Source: Lachnospiraceae bacterium (GTDB lineage: Bacteria > Bacillota > Clostridia > Oscillospirales > CAG-272). Taken from it: a stretch of DNA of 47,763 nt. The stretch is taken from NCBI GenBank assembly GCA_024404495.1, contig JAKSPT010000019.1, forward strand, positions 1-47,763, given 5' to 3'. The notes beneath the pieces were generated by a model. The model made no database searches. It was given only the letters and a program-made list of their open reading frames with translations, and was not told the DNA's origin. Shown here one piece after another: positions 7,490 through 15,962 of this stretch (the stretch's first letter is position 1; each line of letters opens with the position of its first letter). The position numbers were made by a program, and so were the translations under genes.

Positions 7490-7532
7490 ATTATACCGCT
7501 TTTTCCCCGGGCGTGTTATGCTGACGGCATAA
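7490..7532 (-). promoter_or_regulatory. Operon promoter overlapped by an operator-like palindrome
   Basis: On the minus strand a TATAAT -10 (7495-7490) has its -35 region (about 7518-7513, no good TTGACA) overlapping the palindrome TTATGC-N5-GCATAA (7516-7532). The matching 9-base arm GTGTTATGC and the 5-base gap are identical in design to the site at the XRE gene. A repressor bound here would cover the -35, or an activator could replace a poor one. Confidence 0.6.
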
Positions 7533-7546
7533 TCCGGACCTTTTTT

Positions 7547-7588
7547 TCAAAAAGAAAAAAGGGTGTTGCACTAACGCGCAACACCCCC
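7547..7588 (-). terminator. Terminator after the metallophosphoesterase gene
   Basis: GGGTGTTGC (7561-7569) pairs with GCAACACCC (7578-7586); on the minus strand the stem is followed by TTTTTTCTTTTT. The hairpin is nearly identical to that at 26135-26164. Confidence 0.8.
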
Positions 7589-7599
7589 AAGGTGATGAT

Positions 7600-8706
7600 T
7601 CAGTTTTTGATATGCACCGTATTCTTTTCGTTTCCGTCCTGATCGGTAAAACGCACGACGTACCCGTCTTCGGTCAGCGTGATCGCGCCGCCGATGAATT
7701 CCTCCGCCGTCTTTCCGGGAACGGAAGCGACGACGACCGGACACGGCGCCCCCTTGTGATCCTTTTCCGTTCCCGGCAGGGTCACGTAACACGCGTGCAT
7801 ATGCCCGCAGAGCATCATTTCGGGGCGAATCTTCTCTTTTAAGATCGCGCACCATTCGGCATAGAGTTCTTTTTCGATATCGAAGGGCGGCGGAAGGGTC
7901 TCGGAAAAGGGATTGTGCACGATGACGAGCCGATGCTTCACCCCGGGCGCGCCGTATTCGTGCTCCGGATCGGATGCGACTCTTTTCAGGAATTCGGTCT
8001 CGCGGAGACGGAAATCGTGACAGCAGACGGTATGACCGTACTCGGCGTGGTCGTCGGTCTTATCCTCCGCGCAGTCGAGAACGACCGCCCAGACGGAACC
8101 GAGACGGACGGTGTAGTACGATCTTCCCCCGTCGGTAGGGGTGTGCTCCGCGAGATGCTCGGCATAAATGCCGCGCGTATCGTGATTCCCGCGTGAAAAG
8201 ATCACCGGGATCTCCCCGCGCGTGATCTCCCCCGCGATACGGTGGATCGCCTCAAAATTGCGGATATCCCCGCTGTGGTTGGGGATGTCCCCGTTCAGGA
8301 CGAGAAAATCAAGGGCTTCCCCGCAGTTTTTCGCGGCACGGATCGGGGAATCCACCCGGTTGTGCGCGTCCGCGATATGGTAAAAATGAAGTTCCTCCCC
8401 TCTGACCGGGCGGAACGGAACGGTGAAGCGCTCCTCCTCCCCGAGATCGGAGAAATAAGGCTTGCGCTCGTTGACCCTGCGCCAGAAAACGGTATAGGAA
8501 CGCGCCTCGTCGAGCGCCTTGCCGGAAACCGCGATCTTATGCGTGCGGGTATCCGAACGGAGGATGCCGTTCACGTCGTCGTAATAGTTCTTTCCGCCGA
8601 CCCCGACCCACATGACCGTTTCTTCGGTCACCGGAACGACGATCTGATAGTCCTCCCCGACGGCGTAAACGGTAGGGTAAGCGGCAAGCAAAGCGTGTTC
8701 TGTCAT
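7600..8706 (-). CDS. Calcineurin-like metallophosphoesterase with N-terminal beta domain
   Basis: A 368-aa protein. Residues ~1-100 look like a beta-sandwich such as the N-terminal domain of purple-acid-phosphatase-like enzymes. The catalytic domain shows the ordered dimetal ligands: DAH (Asp113, His115), GD (139-140), GNHD (173-176), His264 in VHN and GHMH (301-304). Such enzymes hydrolyse phosphomono- or diesters using two metal ions. No signal peptide, so it is probably cytoplasmic. Start preceded by AGAGGA. It follows the transporter gene by 72 bp with no terminator between, so the two may share a transcript. Substrate not predictable. Confidence 0.85.
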   Translation of the reverse strand: MTEHALLAAYPTVYAVGEDYQIVVPVTEETVMWVGVGGKNYYDDVNGILRSDTRTHKIAVSGKALDEARSYTVFWRRVNERKPYFSDLGEEERFTVPFRPVRGEELHFYHIADAHNRVDSPIRAAKNCGEALDFLVLNGDIPNHSGDIRNFEAIHRIAGEITRGEIPVIFSRGNHDTRGIYAEHLAEHTPTDGGRSYYTVRLGSVWAVVLDCAEDKTDDHAEYGHTVCCHDFRLRETEFLKRVASDPEHEYGAPGVKHRLVIVHNPFSETLPPPFDIEKELYAEWCAILKEKIRPEMMLCGHMHACYVTLPGTEKDHKGAPCPVVVASVPGKTAEEFIGGAITLTEDGYVVRFTDQDGNEKNTVHIKN

Positions 8707-8725
8707 TTTTTGTCCTCTTGTTAAT

Positions 8726-8801
8726 AGTCTTAAGTCTTGAGTCTTAAGACCGTTGTCTTTCGTCTTTCTTCTTAAGGCTTAAGGCTTTTGACTTAAGACT
8801 C
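8726..8801. repeat. Heptanucleotide CTTAAG-type tract at the end of the transporter gene
   Basis: Heptads AGTCTTA-AGTCTTG-AGTCTTA (8726-8746), a degenerate middle, then CTTAAGG-CTTAAGG-CTTTTGA-CTTAAGA-CTC (8771-8801). The last six codons and the stop of the transporter (from 8779) lie inside the tract. Related tracts are at 15946, 16564, 22781 and 36276. Confidence 0.8.
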
Positions 8802-10026
8802 TTTCGTCAAGCAACCCCTTCCCGTCCGCAAAACACACGAGCTCGCTCTGCATCGCGATCATCTTGACGGCGGCGCAGAGGCGGTCGTTGATCGGGTCGA
8901 GCGCTATGATAACGGCGATCGCCTCGGCGGGAATGCCGATCTGCGCGAACAGGAGCGCAAAGCAGGAGATGCTGCATCCGGGCACCGCGGGCGCGGCGAT
9001 CGAAAAGGCGAACGCGGAAAGCAGCGTGATGACGACCCCGGAAACGCCGATCGGGACCGCGTTCCTTTCGGCGAGGCAGAGGCATCCGCTCATAAACATA
9101 AAGACCAGACCGGGCTTGAAGAGAGTCTGCCCGAGCGGCACGCCGACGTCAACCAGCTTCTTGTCGATGCCGAGCGTCTTTTCGCAGGTCTCCATATTGG
9201 CGGGGAGCGCCGCCGCCGAGGAGGAGGTCGAGAGAGCGATGAGGAACGCGGGCATCATTTTTTTGAGAAGGACGCCGATCTTCACTTTTTTGCGAATCGC
9301 GACGCGGAGCACCGAAACGGCGGCGGTCAGGAAGCAGCAGGTCAGCATCGCTAAGGGATAGCGCCATACCGCGGCGAGCGTCCCGGTCTGTCCCGTGAAA
9401 ACGAGGCGGAAAACGCTGATGAAGACGATGAAGGGCATCAAATGAATCACTTTTCCGAGCACGGATTGCAGAAGAAGGCTCAGTTCCCCGGTCACGCGGA
9501 TCAGATTCTCCGTTTTTTTGGAGATCCCGAGCAGAACGATGCCGAAAAGGAGGGCGAGGAAGATGATCTGCACCGAATTCCCGCCCGAAAACGCCTCCGG
9601 AATGTTCGTCGGGACGATTTCAAGCAGCATATCCCAGACCGCGCCCGCGTCAAACGCCGCGCCGCCGTTCCCGCCGCTCACACCGAAAAAGAGGAGCGTG
9701 ACCGGAACGCAGAGAAGCGAGGAGACTGTCAGAAAGAGCAGGAAGCGGGAGAGCAGCCTTCCGCCGACCGAGCGGAAGACCGCGGGTTCTCCCATCCCGG
9801 AGATCCCCGCGATGATCGAGAAGAAGATCACGAAGGAGGCGAGCGTTCCGAGAAAGCCGAGGATCACCGATGAGATCGGGGAAAGGATGCGGTCGCACAG
9901 CACCGTCCCCGCGTCCCCGGGCAGTGCGCGCAGGATCAGCCCCGCCGCGACGCCGAGTACGATCGCGATCGCGACCGGGAGAAAGCCCGCCGCGATCCTC
10001 TTTTTTGCTTTGTTTTCCTGTTTCAT
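8779..10026 (-). CDS. DAACS-type dicarboxylate/amino acid:cation symporter, divergent
   Basis: A 415-aa, very hydrophobic protein with about eight membrane helices and two hairpins, as in GltP/GltPh/SstT. The Ser-rich tip STSSSAAALP (266-275) is the HP1 signature, and ALDPIND...AAV (~375-388) matches the last helix region. The TM7 motif N-M-D-G that helps bind substrate and cation is not seen; the equivalent place reads LGQTLFKPG (298-306), so specificity or coupling may be altered. It should import a small anionic or neutral amino acid or dicarboxylate. It is divergent from the ADP-ribosylglycohydrolase operon, with its own promoter. The C-terminal residues VLSQKP are encoded by the heptad repeat, so the original C-terminus may have been replaced. 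Confidence 0.8.
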   Translation of the reverse strand: MKQENKAKKRIAAGFLPVAIAIVLGVAAGLILRALPGDAGTVLCDRILSPISSVILGFLGTLASFVIFFSIIAGISGMGEPAVFRSVGGRLLSRFLLFLTVSSLLCVPVTLLFFGVSGGNGGAAFDAGAVWDMLLEIVPTNIPEAFSGGNSVQIIFLALLFGIVLLGISKKTENLIRVTGELSLLLQSVLGKVIHLMPFIVFISVFRLVFTGQTGTLAAVWRYPLAMLTCCFLTAAVSVLRVAIRKKVKIGVLLKKMMPAFLIALSTSSSAAALPANMETCEKTLGIDKKLVDVGVPLGQTLFKPGLVFMFMSGCLCLAERNAVPIGVSGVVITLLSAFAFSIAAPAVPGCSISCFALLFAQIGIPAEAIAVIIALDPINDRLCAAVKMIAMQSELVCFADGKGLLDERVLSQKP

Positions 10027-10061
10027 TTCCGAGCGCTCCGTTTTTCGTTTTTTCGCGTATT

Positions 10062-10090
10062 ATTGTACCACAAGCCCCGGAAAAAAGCAA
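10062..10090 (-). promoter_or_regulatory. Sigma-A promoter for the symporter gene
   Basis: Minus strand -35 TTGCTT (10090-10085), 17-bp spacer, -10 TACAAT (10067-10062). Confidence 0.65.
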
Positions 10091-10169
10091 GAGCGGCGTG
10101 AATATCGTTCGTTTTCCGGCAAGCCGGAGATCGGCACCGTTTCCCACGGAAAAAACTGACGGAAAACGC

Positions 10170-10198
10170 TTGAAAGATGAGAAGAAATATGATATAAT
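10170..10198 (+). promoter_or_regulatory. Sigma-A promoter for the ADP-ribosylglycohydrolase/mannosidase operon
   Basis: -35 TTGAAA (10170-10175), 17-bp spacer and -10 TATAAT (10193-10198), 33 bp before the ATG. Back-to-back with the symporter promoter, about 80 bp apart. Confidence 0.8.
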
Positions 10199-10230
10199 GT
10201 ACAAAAAACCGGAGCAAAGGAGAACCGAGT

Positions 10231-11568
10231 ATGAAACTGGAACAGCATATGTGGTACCGCTACGACAGCGCGATCGACACCGAGCTGAAGCAGTGCGCCG
10301 ACGAGGGCAAGGACGTTTCCGCGTTCCTCGACCGCGCGAAGGAGATCAATATCCGTCAGCCGCTGACCGAGGAGGAATACAATAAGGTCTTTTCCTTCAT
10401 CGACGAGCTGGAGGCGATCCCCGAGCCCGAAAATCCCGAATACCAAGAGCCGAGCGATCTCGACGGCATCCACGCCCTGCAGGCGCCCCGCCGCGCCGCG
10501 GTCCCCTTCGATAAAGAAACCATTGAAGACAAGGTTCACGGCGCGTGGATCGGCAGGATCACCGGATGCCTGATCGGCAAGCCGGTCGAGGGCGCCCCCC
10601 GCGATTTCATCAAAAAGATCGCCGTCGCGGGCGATAACTATCCGATCACCCGCTATCTGACGATGGAGGTCCCGAACCCGGAGAACGATCCGTTCTTCAA
10701 CGATCCGAACCTGAAAAACCGCTGCTTCATCGAGCACGTCCACGGGGTCTCCCCCTCGGACGACGATACCAACTATACCACCCTTGCTCTGAGCATCCTT
10801 GAGCAGAACGGGCGCGATTTCACGCCGAACGACGTTGCCGCGGGCTGGCTCTCCAACTTCCCCGCCTTCGCGCTCTGCACCGCCGAGCAGGCAGCCTTCC
10901 GCAACTTCCTCAACCATATCCTCCCGCCCCGCTCGGGTTACGTCCGCAACCCCTACCGCGAGTGGATCGGCGGTCAGATCCGCGCCGACTTCTTCGGCTA
11001 TATCAATCCGGGCGATCCCTTCACCGCCGCCGATTACGCGTGGCGCGACGCCTGCTGCACGCATACGAAAAACGGCATTTACGGTGCGATGTTCATCGCC
11101 GCGATAATCGCCGAGGCGGCGGTCTCCTCCGATATGCGCCATATCGTGGAAACCGGACTTCTCGTCGTTCCGCAGACCTCGCGTCTGAAGCGTGATATCG
11201 ACTTCGTTCTTTCGATGTACGGCGAGGGCAGAGATTACCTTTCCGCGCTCGACGGGATCTGGGACTACTACGGCGGAAAGATCAGCTGGGTCCACACCCT
11301 GCCGAACGCGATGATCGTCGCCGCCGCGCTCCTTTGGGGGGAAAACGACTACGCGAAGACCCTCGGTTACGCGATCATGGGCGGTATGGACACCGACTGC
11401 AACGGTGCGACCGTCGGCTCCGTCATCGGTATGGTGACCGGCGCGAAGAAGGTCCCGGCGTACTTCACCGATCCGATAGGCGACACCCTCCGCACCGATA
11501 TCGTCGGCAACGCGACCGTCAAGGTCTCCGATCTCGCCCGCCGCACGATGCGGTTCATCGAAGCGTAA
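10231..11568 (+). CDS. ADP-ribosylglycohydrolase-family protein
   Basis: A 445-aa protein. After an unusual ~95-residue N-terminal extension it has the family's opening motif GAWIGRITGCLIGKPVEG (104-121), the metal-binding cluster DDDT (177-180) and DTDC (387-390) near the end. DraG/ADPRH enzymes use two Mg ions to remove ADP-ribose from Arg or other acceptors, but many bacterial relatives beside sugar genes have unknown, possibly nucleotide-sugar or glycoside, substrates. Preceded by AAAGGAG. First gene of an operon; its TAA overlaps the next ATG (TAATG). Placement with GH38 and Gfo/Idh genes favours a role in carbohydrate metabolism over protein de-ADP-ribosylation, as inference. Confidence 0.85.
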   Translation: MKLEQHMWYRYDSAIDTELKQCADEGKDVSAFLDRAKEINIRQPLTEEEYNKVFSFIDELEAIPEPENPEYQEPSDLDGIHALQAPRRAAVPFDKETIEDKVHGAWIGRITGCLIGKPVEGAPRDFIKKIAVAGDNYPITRYLTMEVPNPENDPFFNDPNLKNRCFIEHVHGVSPSDDDTNYTTLALSILEQNGRDFTPNDVAAGWLSNFPAFALCTAEQAAFRNFLNHILPPRSGYVRNPYREWIGGQIRADFFGYINPGDPFTAADYAWRDACCTHTKNGIYGAMFIAAIIAEAAVSSDMRHIVETGLLVVPQTSRLKRDIDFVLSMYGEGRDYLSALDGIWDYYGGKISWVHTLPNAMIVAAALLWGENDYAKTLGYAIMGGMDTDCNGATVGSVIGMVTGAKKVPAYFTDPIGDTLRTDIVGNATVKVSDLARRTMRFIEA

Positions 11569-12245
11569 TGCCGCCCTTCGTTACCGGAGCCGAGCTGACC
11601 ACCGCCTTCGTCGATCTTCTGACCGGGCTCGTGCTCCTGCCTTTCGTTTTCGTTCTCCTTTCGATGCGCGGCGAAAAGACGAGAAAAAACCTCTGGGCGC
11701 TCTTTATGGGTCTGCTTTCGCTCGGAAATATCGGCGGATTTCTGATCCACGCGCCCGCCTGGAGCGAAAAAACGACCTTTATCGCGTGGTTCTTCCTTTA
11801 CGCCGTGATGTACGCGCTGCTCGTTTCGTTCGCGTTCCTCGCGTGGTACCGTTATTACGGAAAACTCCCGGGGAAAGTGCCTTCCGCGCTGCTCCTCGGA
11901 TCCTTCCTCGTCTGCTATCTGCTTTCTGCCCTTTCCGACCTGATCGGGATCAACGGCATCGTCGTGTATTCGGTCTACGGGCTCGCGCTCGGACTGCCCG
12001 CGATGATCGCTTTTATCCTCCTCGCCGTGGAACGGAAAGAAAAAGGTCCCGCCCGCTTCGTTTTCATCCTTCCGCCGCTCCTTATCGGCGCGGTCTTCGA
12101 GGTGATCCAGAAAGGCGGCTTCACGCTGATCGTTCCCTTTGACCATAACGGCATCTTCCATCTCTGCCTCCTCTTCGCCTGCTCGTTCCTCGGACTCGCG
12201 GCGATCGAGGACGTCAAATCTTCCGGAAAAACGGAGAATATCTGA
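11568..12245 (+). CDS. Integral membrane protein, about seven helices, unknown function
   Basis: A 225-aa protein starting at the ATG that overlaps the stop of the preceding gene by one base, so translation is very likely coupled. The open frame continues further upstream but only as a shadow of that gene. It is almost entirely hydrophobic, with helices near 8-30, 42-60, 68-95, 104-122, 130-152, 160-182 and 190-212, and a short charged tail. No transporter or enzyme motif is evident. It ends three bases before the GH38 gene. Its strict coupling to ADP-ribosylglycohydrolase and mannosidase genes suggests a shared pathway, but its role cannot be inferred. Confidence 0.8.
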   Translation: MPPFVTGAELTTAFVDLLTGLVLLPFVFVLLSMRGEKTRKNLWALFMGLLSLGNIGGFLIHAPAWSEKTTFIAWFFLYAVMYALLVSFAFLAWYRYYGKLPGKVPSALLLGSFLVCYLLSALSDLIGINGIVVYSVYGLALGLPAMIAFILLAVERKEKGPARFVFILPPLLIGAVFEVIQKGGFTLIVPFDHNGIFHLCLLFACSFLGLAAIEDVKSSGKTENI

Positions 12246-12248
12246 ACT

Positions 12249-14726
12249 ATGGAAAAGAAACTTCATCTGATTTCCAACGCCCACATCGACCCCGTCTGGC
12301 AGTGGGAATGGGAAGAGGGCGCCGCGACGGCGATCTCCACCTTCCGTTGTGCCGCCGCCTTCTGCCGCGAATTCGACGGGTACGTCTTCTGCCACAACGA
12401 AGCCCTGCTTTATCAGTGGGTCGAGGAATACGAGCCTGCGCTCTTTGCCGAGATCCAATCGCTCGTGAAAGAGGGCAAATGGCACATCATGGGCGGCTGG
12501 CACCTGCAACCCGACTGCAATATGCCCTCCGGCGAGAGCTTCGTGCGTCAGATCCTCGCGGGGCAGACCTATTTCAAAGAAAAATTCGGCGTCACGCTCC
12601 CGACCACCGCGATCAACTTCGACCCCTTCGGTCACACCCGGGGTCTCGTACAGATCCTCGCGAAATCGGGGTACGACAGCTATCTCTTCTGCCGTCCCGG
12701 GCAGGGCGACTGTCCCCTCCCCGCGGAGGATTTCACGTGGGTCGGTTTTGACGGCTCGACCGTCACCGGCAGACGTTCGGGCGGCTACGGCACCGGGCTC
12801 GGCCACGCGACCGACAAGATCAGGGGCACGCTTTCGGGCATCAGCGACGCCGATCCGATCGGCTTCTGCCTCTGGGGCGTCGGCGATCACGGCGGCGGAC
12901 CCTCCCGCAAGGACCTGCGTGACATCGCCGATCTGATCGAAGAAGCGAAAAAGAACGGCGTCACCGTCCTCCATTCAACCCCCGAAAACTATTTCACCGA
13001 CGTCCGTGCCTCCGGAAAGCCCCTTCCCGAGGTGAAAAAGTCCCTCAACAGCTGGGCGCCCGGCTGCTACACCTCGCAGATCCGCATCAAGCAGAAGCAC
13101 CGCGAGGTCGAAGGGATGCTCTATTCGTGCGAAAAAATGTGCTCCGCGCTTGCCCTTTCCGATCCCTCCTTCGTCTATCCCGAAAAGGAGATCGGCGAGG
13201 CGCTTTACGACCTTTTGACCGCCGAATTCCACGATTCCCTTCCCGGCTCGTCGATCCAGCCGGTCGAGGAGATGGCGCTCCGTATGCTTGATCACGGCAA
13301 GGAGATCCTGACCCGCGTCCGGATGCGCGCCTTCCTGAAGCTCGCCGAAGGGCAGAAGGCTGCCGCCGAGGGCGAGATCCCCGTTCTCGTTTACAATCCC
13401 CATCCCTACCCGGTCGAGGGGGATTTCTCCTGCGAATTTATGCTTGCCGACCAGAATTGGGCGGAAACTTGGACGATCCCGGTCGTTTACCGCGACGGCG
13501 TCCGTATTGCTTCCCAGTGCGAGAAGGAGGATTCCAACCTCCCGCTCGACTGGCGCAAGCGCGTCGTCTTCCACACCACCCTCGCGCCCTCCTCAATGAA
13601 CCGTTTCGACTGCCGGATGACCGTTCTGCCGAAAAAGCCGATTCTCGAAACCGGCTCCGATCCCGATTCCTTCGTCTTTGAATCGCCGTATCTGCGCGCC
13701 GTCGTCAACAAAAAGACCGGTCTCCTCGACGAGCTTTCCTCGGACGGCGTTTCCTGTCTGAAACCGGGCGCGCTCTCGATCGACGTCATGAAGGACACGG
13801 TCGACCCGTGGTCGCAGGTACAGCAGCAATGGCGTGAAAAGCTCGGCTCCTTCACCCTTCTCTCCGACGAGGAAGGCACCGATTTCTCGAACGTGGATGC
13901 CGTGATCCCCTCGGTCCGTATGGTCGAGGACGGCGAGGTCCGCACCGTGATCGAAGCGGTCTTCGGCTACCGTTCGAGCCGCGCGGTCGTGCGCTACCTC
14001 TTCTCGAAGACCTCGCCTGCGATGGACCTCTCGATCCGCCTCGTCAACTGCGAAAAGTCGAAAATGTTCAAGCTCCGCGTGCCGCAGGCGTTGACCGGCG
14101 CCCTGCCGCTTCTCGAGGTCTCCTACGGCGAAGAACCCATCCGCACCGAAGGCTTCGAGTGCGCGGGACAGCGTTACGTGAAAGTGAAAGGAAACGAAGG
14201 CGCCTTCGCGATCCTCAATGCGGGCACCTACGGCTCCTCCTTTGACGGCGGCGACCTTTATCTGACCCTCCTGCGTTCCCCCGGCTACACGGCGCACCCG
14301 ATCGGCGACCGCAAGATCATGCCGCAGGACCGCCACAGCCCCTACGTGGATCAGGGCGAGCGCCTCTACTCCTTCCGCTTCCTCCTCGGCGAGCCGGAAA
14401 ACGTCTCCCGTGCGGCGCTCTCGATGAACGAAGCCCCGATGGCGGTCTCCTTCTTCCCCTCCGGTATGGGCGGCGAAAAGGAATCCCTCCCCGTCTTCAC
14501 CCTTTCGGGCGGCGACGTCATCATGACCGCGTTCAAGAAAGCTGCGGACGGCAGGGGCTGGATCGCGCGTCTCTTCAATCCCTCCGCCGATCCCGTCGGC
14601 GTGACCCTTTCGGTTCCCACCCTTTCGGTGAACGAACCGCTCACCCTCGGCACCTACGAGGTGAAGACCCTGCGTCTTGACGCGGGCACCGTCACCGAAT
14701 GCAGCCTCATGGAAAAAAACCTGTAA
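12249..14726 (+). CDS. GH38 family alpha-mannosidase
   Basis: An 825-aa enzyme with GH38 hallmarks: NAHIDPVWQW at the N-terminus (zinc ligands His12, Asp14), the substrate-binding block QPDCNMPSGESFVRQ (87-101), and NFDPFGH containing the predicted nucleophile/zinc ligand Asp125. Further conserved pieces are WGVGDHGGGPSR and EFHDSLPGSS. The rest is the helical and large beta-sandwich C-terminal region. Length is within the family's range. No signal peptide, so it should act in the cytoplasm on imported mannose-containing oligosaccharides. GGAG lies ~13 bases before the ATG, three bases after the previous stop. Operon neighbours suggest intracellular mannoside breakdown; linkage preference is not readable. 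Confidence 0.92.
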   Translation: MEKKLHLISNAHIDPVWQWEWEEGAATAISTFRCAAAFCREFDGYVFCHNEALLYQWVEEYEPALFAEIQSLVKEGKWHIMGGWHLQPDCNMPSGESFVRQILAGQTYFKEKFGVTLPTTAINFDPFGHTRGLVQILAKSGYDSYLFCRPGQGDCPLPAEDFTWVGFDGSTVTGRRSGGYGTGLGHATDKIRGTLSGISDADPIGFCLWGVGDHGGGPSRKDLRDIADLIEEAKKNGVTVLHSTPENYFTDVRASGKPLPEVKKSLNSWAPGCYTSQIRIKQKHREVEGMLYSCEKMCSALALSDPSFVYPEKEIGEALYDLLTAEFHDSLPGSSIQPVEEMALRMLDHGKEILTRVRMRAFLKLAEGQKAAAEGEIPVLVYNPHPYPVEGDFSCEFMLADQNWAETWTIPVVYRDGVRIASQCEKEDSNLPLDWRKRVVFHTTLAPSSMNRFDCRMTVLPKKPILETGSDPDSFVFESPYLRAVVNKKTGLLDELSSDGVSCLKPGALSIDVMKDTVDPWSQVQQQWREKLGSFTLLSDEEGTDFSNVDAVIPSVRMVEDGEVRTVIEAVFGYRSSRAVVRYLFSKTSPAMDLSIRLVNCEKSKMFKLRVPQALTGALPLLEVSYGEEPIRTEGFECAGQRYVKVKGNEGAFAILNAGTYGSSFDGGDLYLTLLRSPGYTAHPIGDRKIMPQDRHSPYVDQGERLYSFRFLLGEPENVSRAALSMNEAPMAVSFFPSGMGGEKESLPVFTLSGGDVIMTAFKKAADGRGWIARLFNPSADPVGVTLSVPTLSVNEPLTLGTYEVKTLRLDAGTVTECSLMEKNL

Positions 14727-14766
14727 ACCTCCGCCTTCCGCGGTATCTTGAAAAGGAGAAACTTCA

Positions 14767-15960
14767 ATGAAAAAAGTAAGACTCGGCTTCATCGGTGTCG
14801 GCAACATGGGCACCGGGCACATCAACAACATTTTCGCGGGCAAATGTCCCGAGATCGAGGTCGCGGCTGTCGCCGACCTGAATCCCGCCCGTCTGAAATG
14901 GGTGCAGGACACCGTTGCGAAAAAGCAGGCGGAAAACCCCGATTTCCCGTCTGTCGCCTGCTTCAGCGACGCGGAAGAAATGCTGAATTCCGGTCTCATC
15001 GACGCCGTTGAGATCGCCGTTCCCCATTACGACCACCCGAAATACGCGATCCTCGCCTTCAAAGCGGGCATTCACGTGATGTGCGAGAAGCCTGCCGGCG
15101 TCTACACCGCGCAGGTGCGCGATATGATCGCCGAAGTCGACCGTCATCCCGACCTCGTCTTCGGTATGATGTTCAATCAGCGTACCAACCACCTCTACCG
15201 CAAAATGCGTGAAATCATTCAGTCCGGCGAGCTCGGCGCGATCCGCCGCACCTCGTGGATCATTACCAACTGGTACCGTTCCCAGTGCTACTACGATTCC
15301 GGCGCGTGGAGAGCGACGTGGTCGGGCGAGGGCGGCGGCGTCCTCCTCAATCAGTGCCCCCACAACCTTGACCTCTGGCAGTGGATCTGCGGTATGCCCT
15401 CCCTCATCGACGTCAGAATGCAGTTCGGCAAATGGCACGACATCGAGGTCGAGGACGACGTGACTGCCTACGTCGAGTATCCCAACGGCGCGACCGGCAC
15501 CTTTATCACCACCACCGGCGACTTCCCCGGCACCAACCGCTTTGAGGTCGTCTGCGACGGCGGTACCCTTATCTGCGACGGCGGCAGCCTCATCTTCCAC
15601 AAGCTCGAAATGCCCGAATCCGAGTTCACGAAGGTCAACAAGGTTCCCTTCGGCGCACCCAAGTTCACCCGCGTTCCGGTCGAGACCGACGGCAAAAACG
15701 AACAGCACGTCGGCGTTCTCAACGCCTTCGCCGCCGCGATCCTCCGCGGTGAGCCTCTCGTCGCCGACGGCCGCGAGGGCATCAACGGTCTGACCATCTC
15801 CAACGCGATGCACCTCTCCGCGTGGACCGGCAAGCCCGTTACCCTTCCCTTCGACGAAGCCCTCTTCAAATCTCTCCTCATGGACCACGTCAAGACCTCC
15901 CGCCGCAAGGAAAACATCGACTCCGTCCTCGCCGATACTGAAGGAACTTATAACTCTTGA
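14767..15960 (+). CDS. Gfo/Idh/MocA-family NAD(P)-dependent oxidoreductase
   Basis: A 397-aa protein. Rossmann start with GVGNMG (10-15) for dinucleotide binding, the EKP motif (107-109, catalytic Lys108) and a CPHNLD segment (His199, Asp202) matching the family's catalytic His. The C-terminal alpha/beta domain follows. Members oxidise or reduce sugars, inositols and their derivatives, and some drive NAD-dependent glycosidic cleavage. Strong AAAGGAG before the ATG. Last gene of the plus-strand operon, 40 bp after GH38. The final residues (TYNS and stop) are encoded within a heptad-type repeat ACTTATA-ACTCTTG, and a dispersed element begins right after the stop. Confidence 0.9.
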   Translation: MKKVRLGFIGVGNMGTGHINNIFAGKCPEIEVAAVADLNPARLKWVQDTVAKKQAENPDFPSVACFSDAEEMLNSGLIDAVEIAVPHYDHPKYAILAFKAGIHVMCEKPAGVYTAQVRDMIAEVDRHPDLVFGMMFNQRTNHLYRKMREIIQSGELGAIRRTSWIITNWYRSQCYYDSGAWRATWSGEGGGVLLNQCPHNLDLWQWICGMPSLIDVRMQFGKWHDIEVEDDVTAYVEYPNGATGTFITTTGDFPGTNRFEVVCDGGTLICDGGSLIFHKLEMPESEFTKVNKVPFGAPKFTRVPVETDGKNEQHVGVLNAFAAAILRGEPLVADGREGINGLTISNAMHLSAWTGKPVTLPFDEALFKSLLMDHVKTSRRKENIDSVLADTEGTYNS

Positions 15961-15962
15961 GA
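15946..15962. repeat. Short heptad tract at the end of the oxidoreductase gene
   Basis: ACTTATA-ACTCTTG-AG spans the stop codon (15958-15960). The 11-mer ACTTATAACTC is also present at 16599-16609 and, except for its first base shared with the previous heptad, at 36303-36313. Confidence 0.6.
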
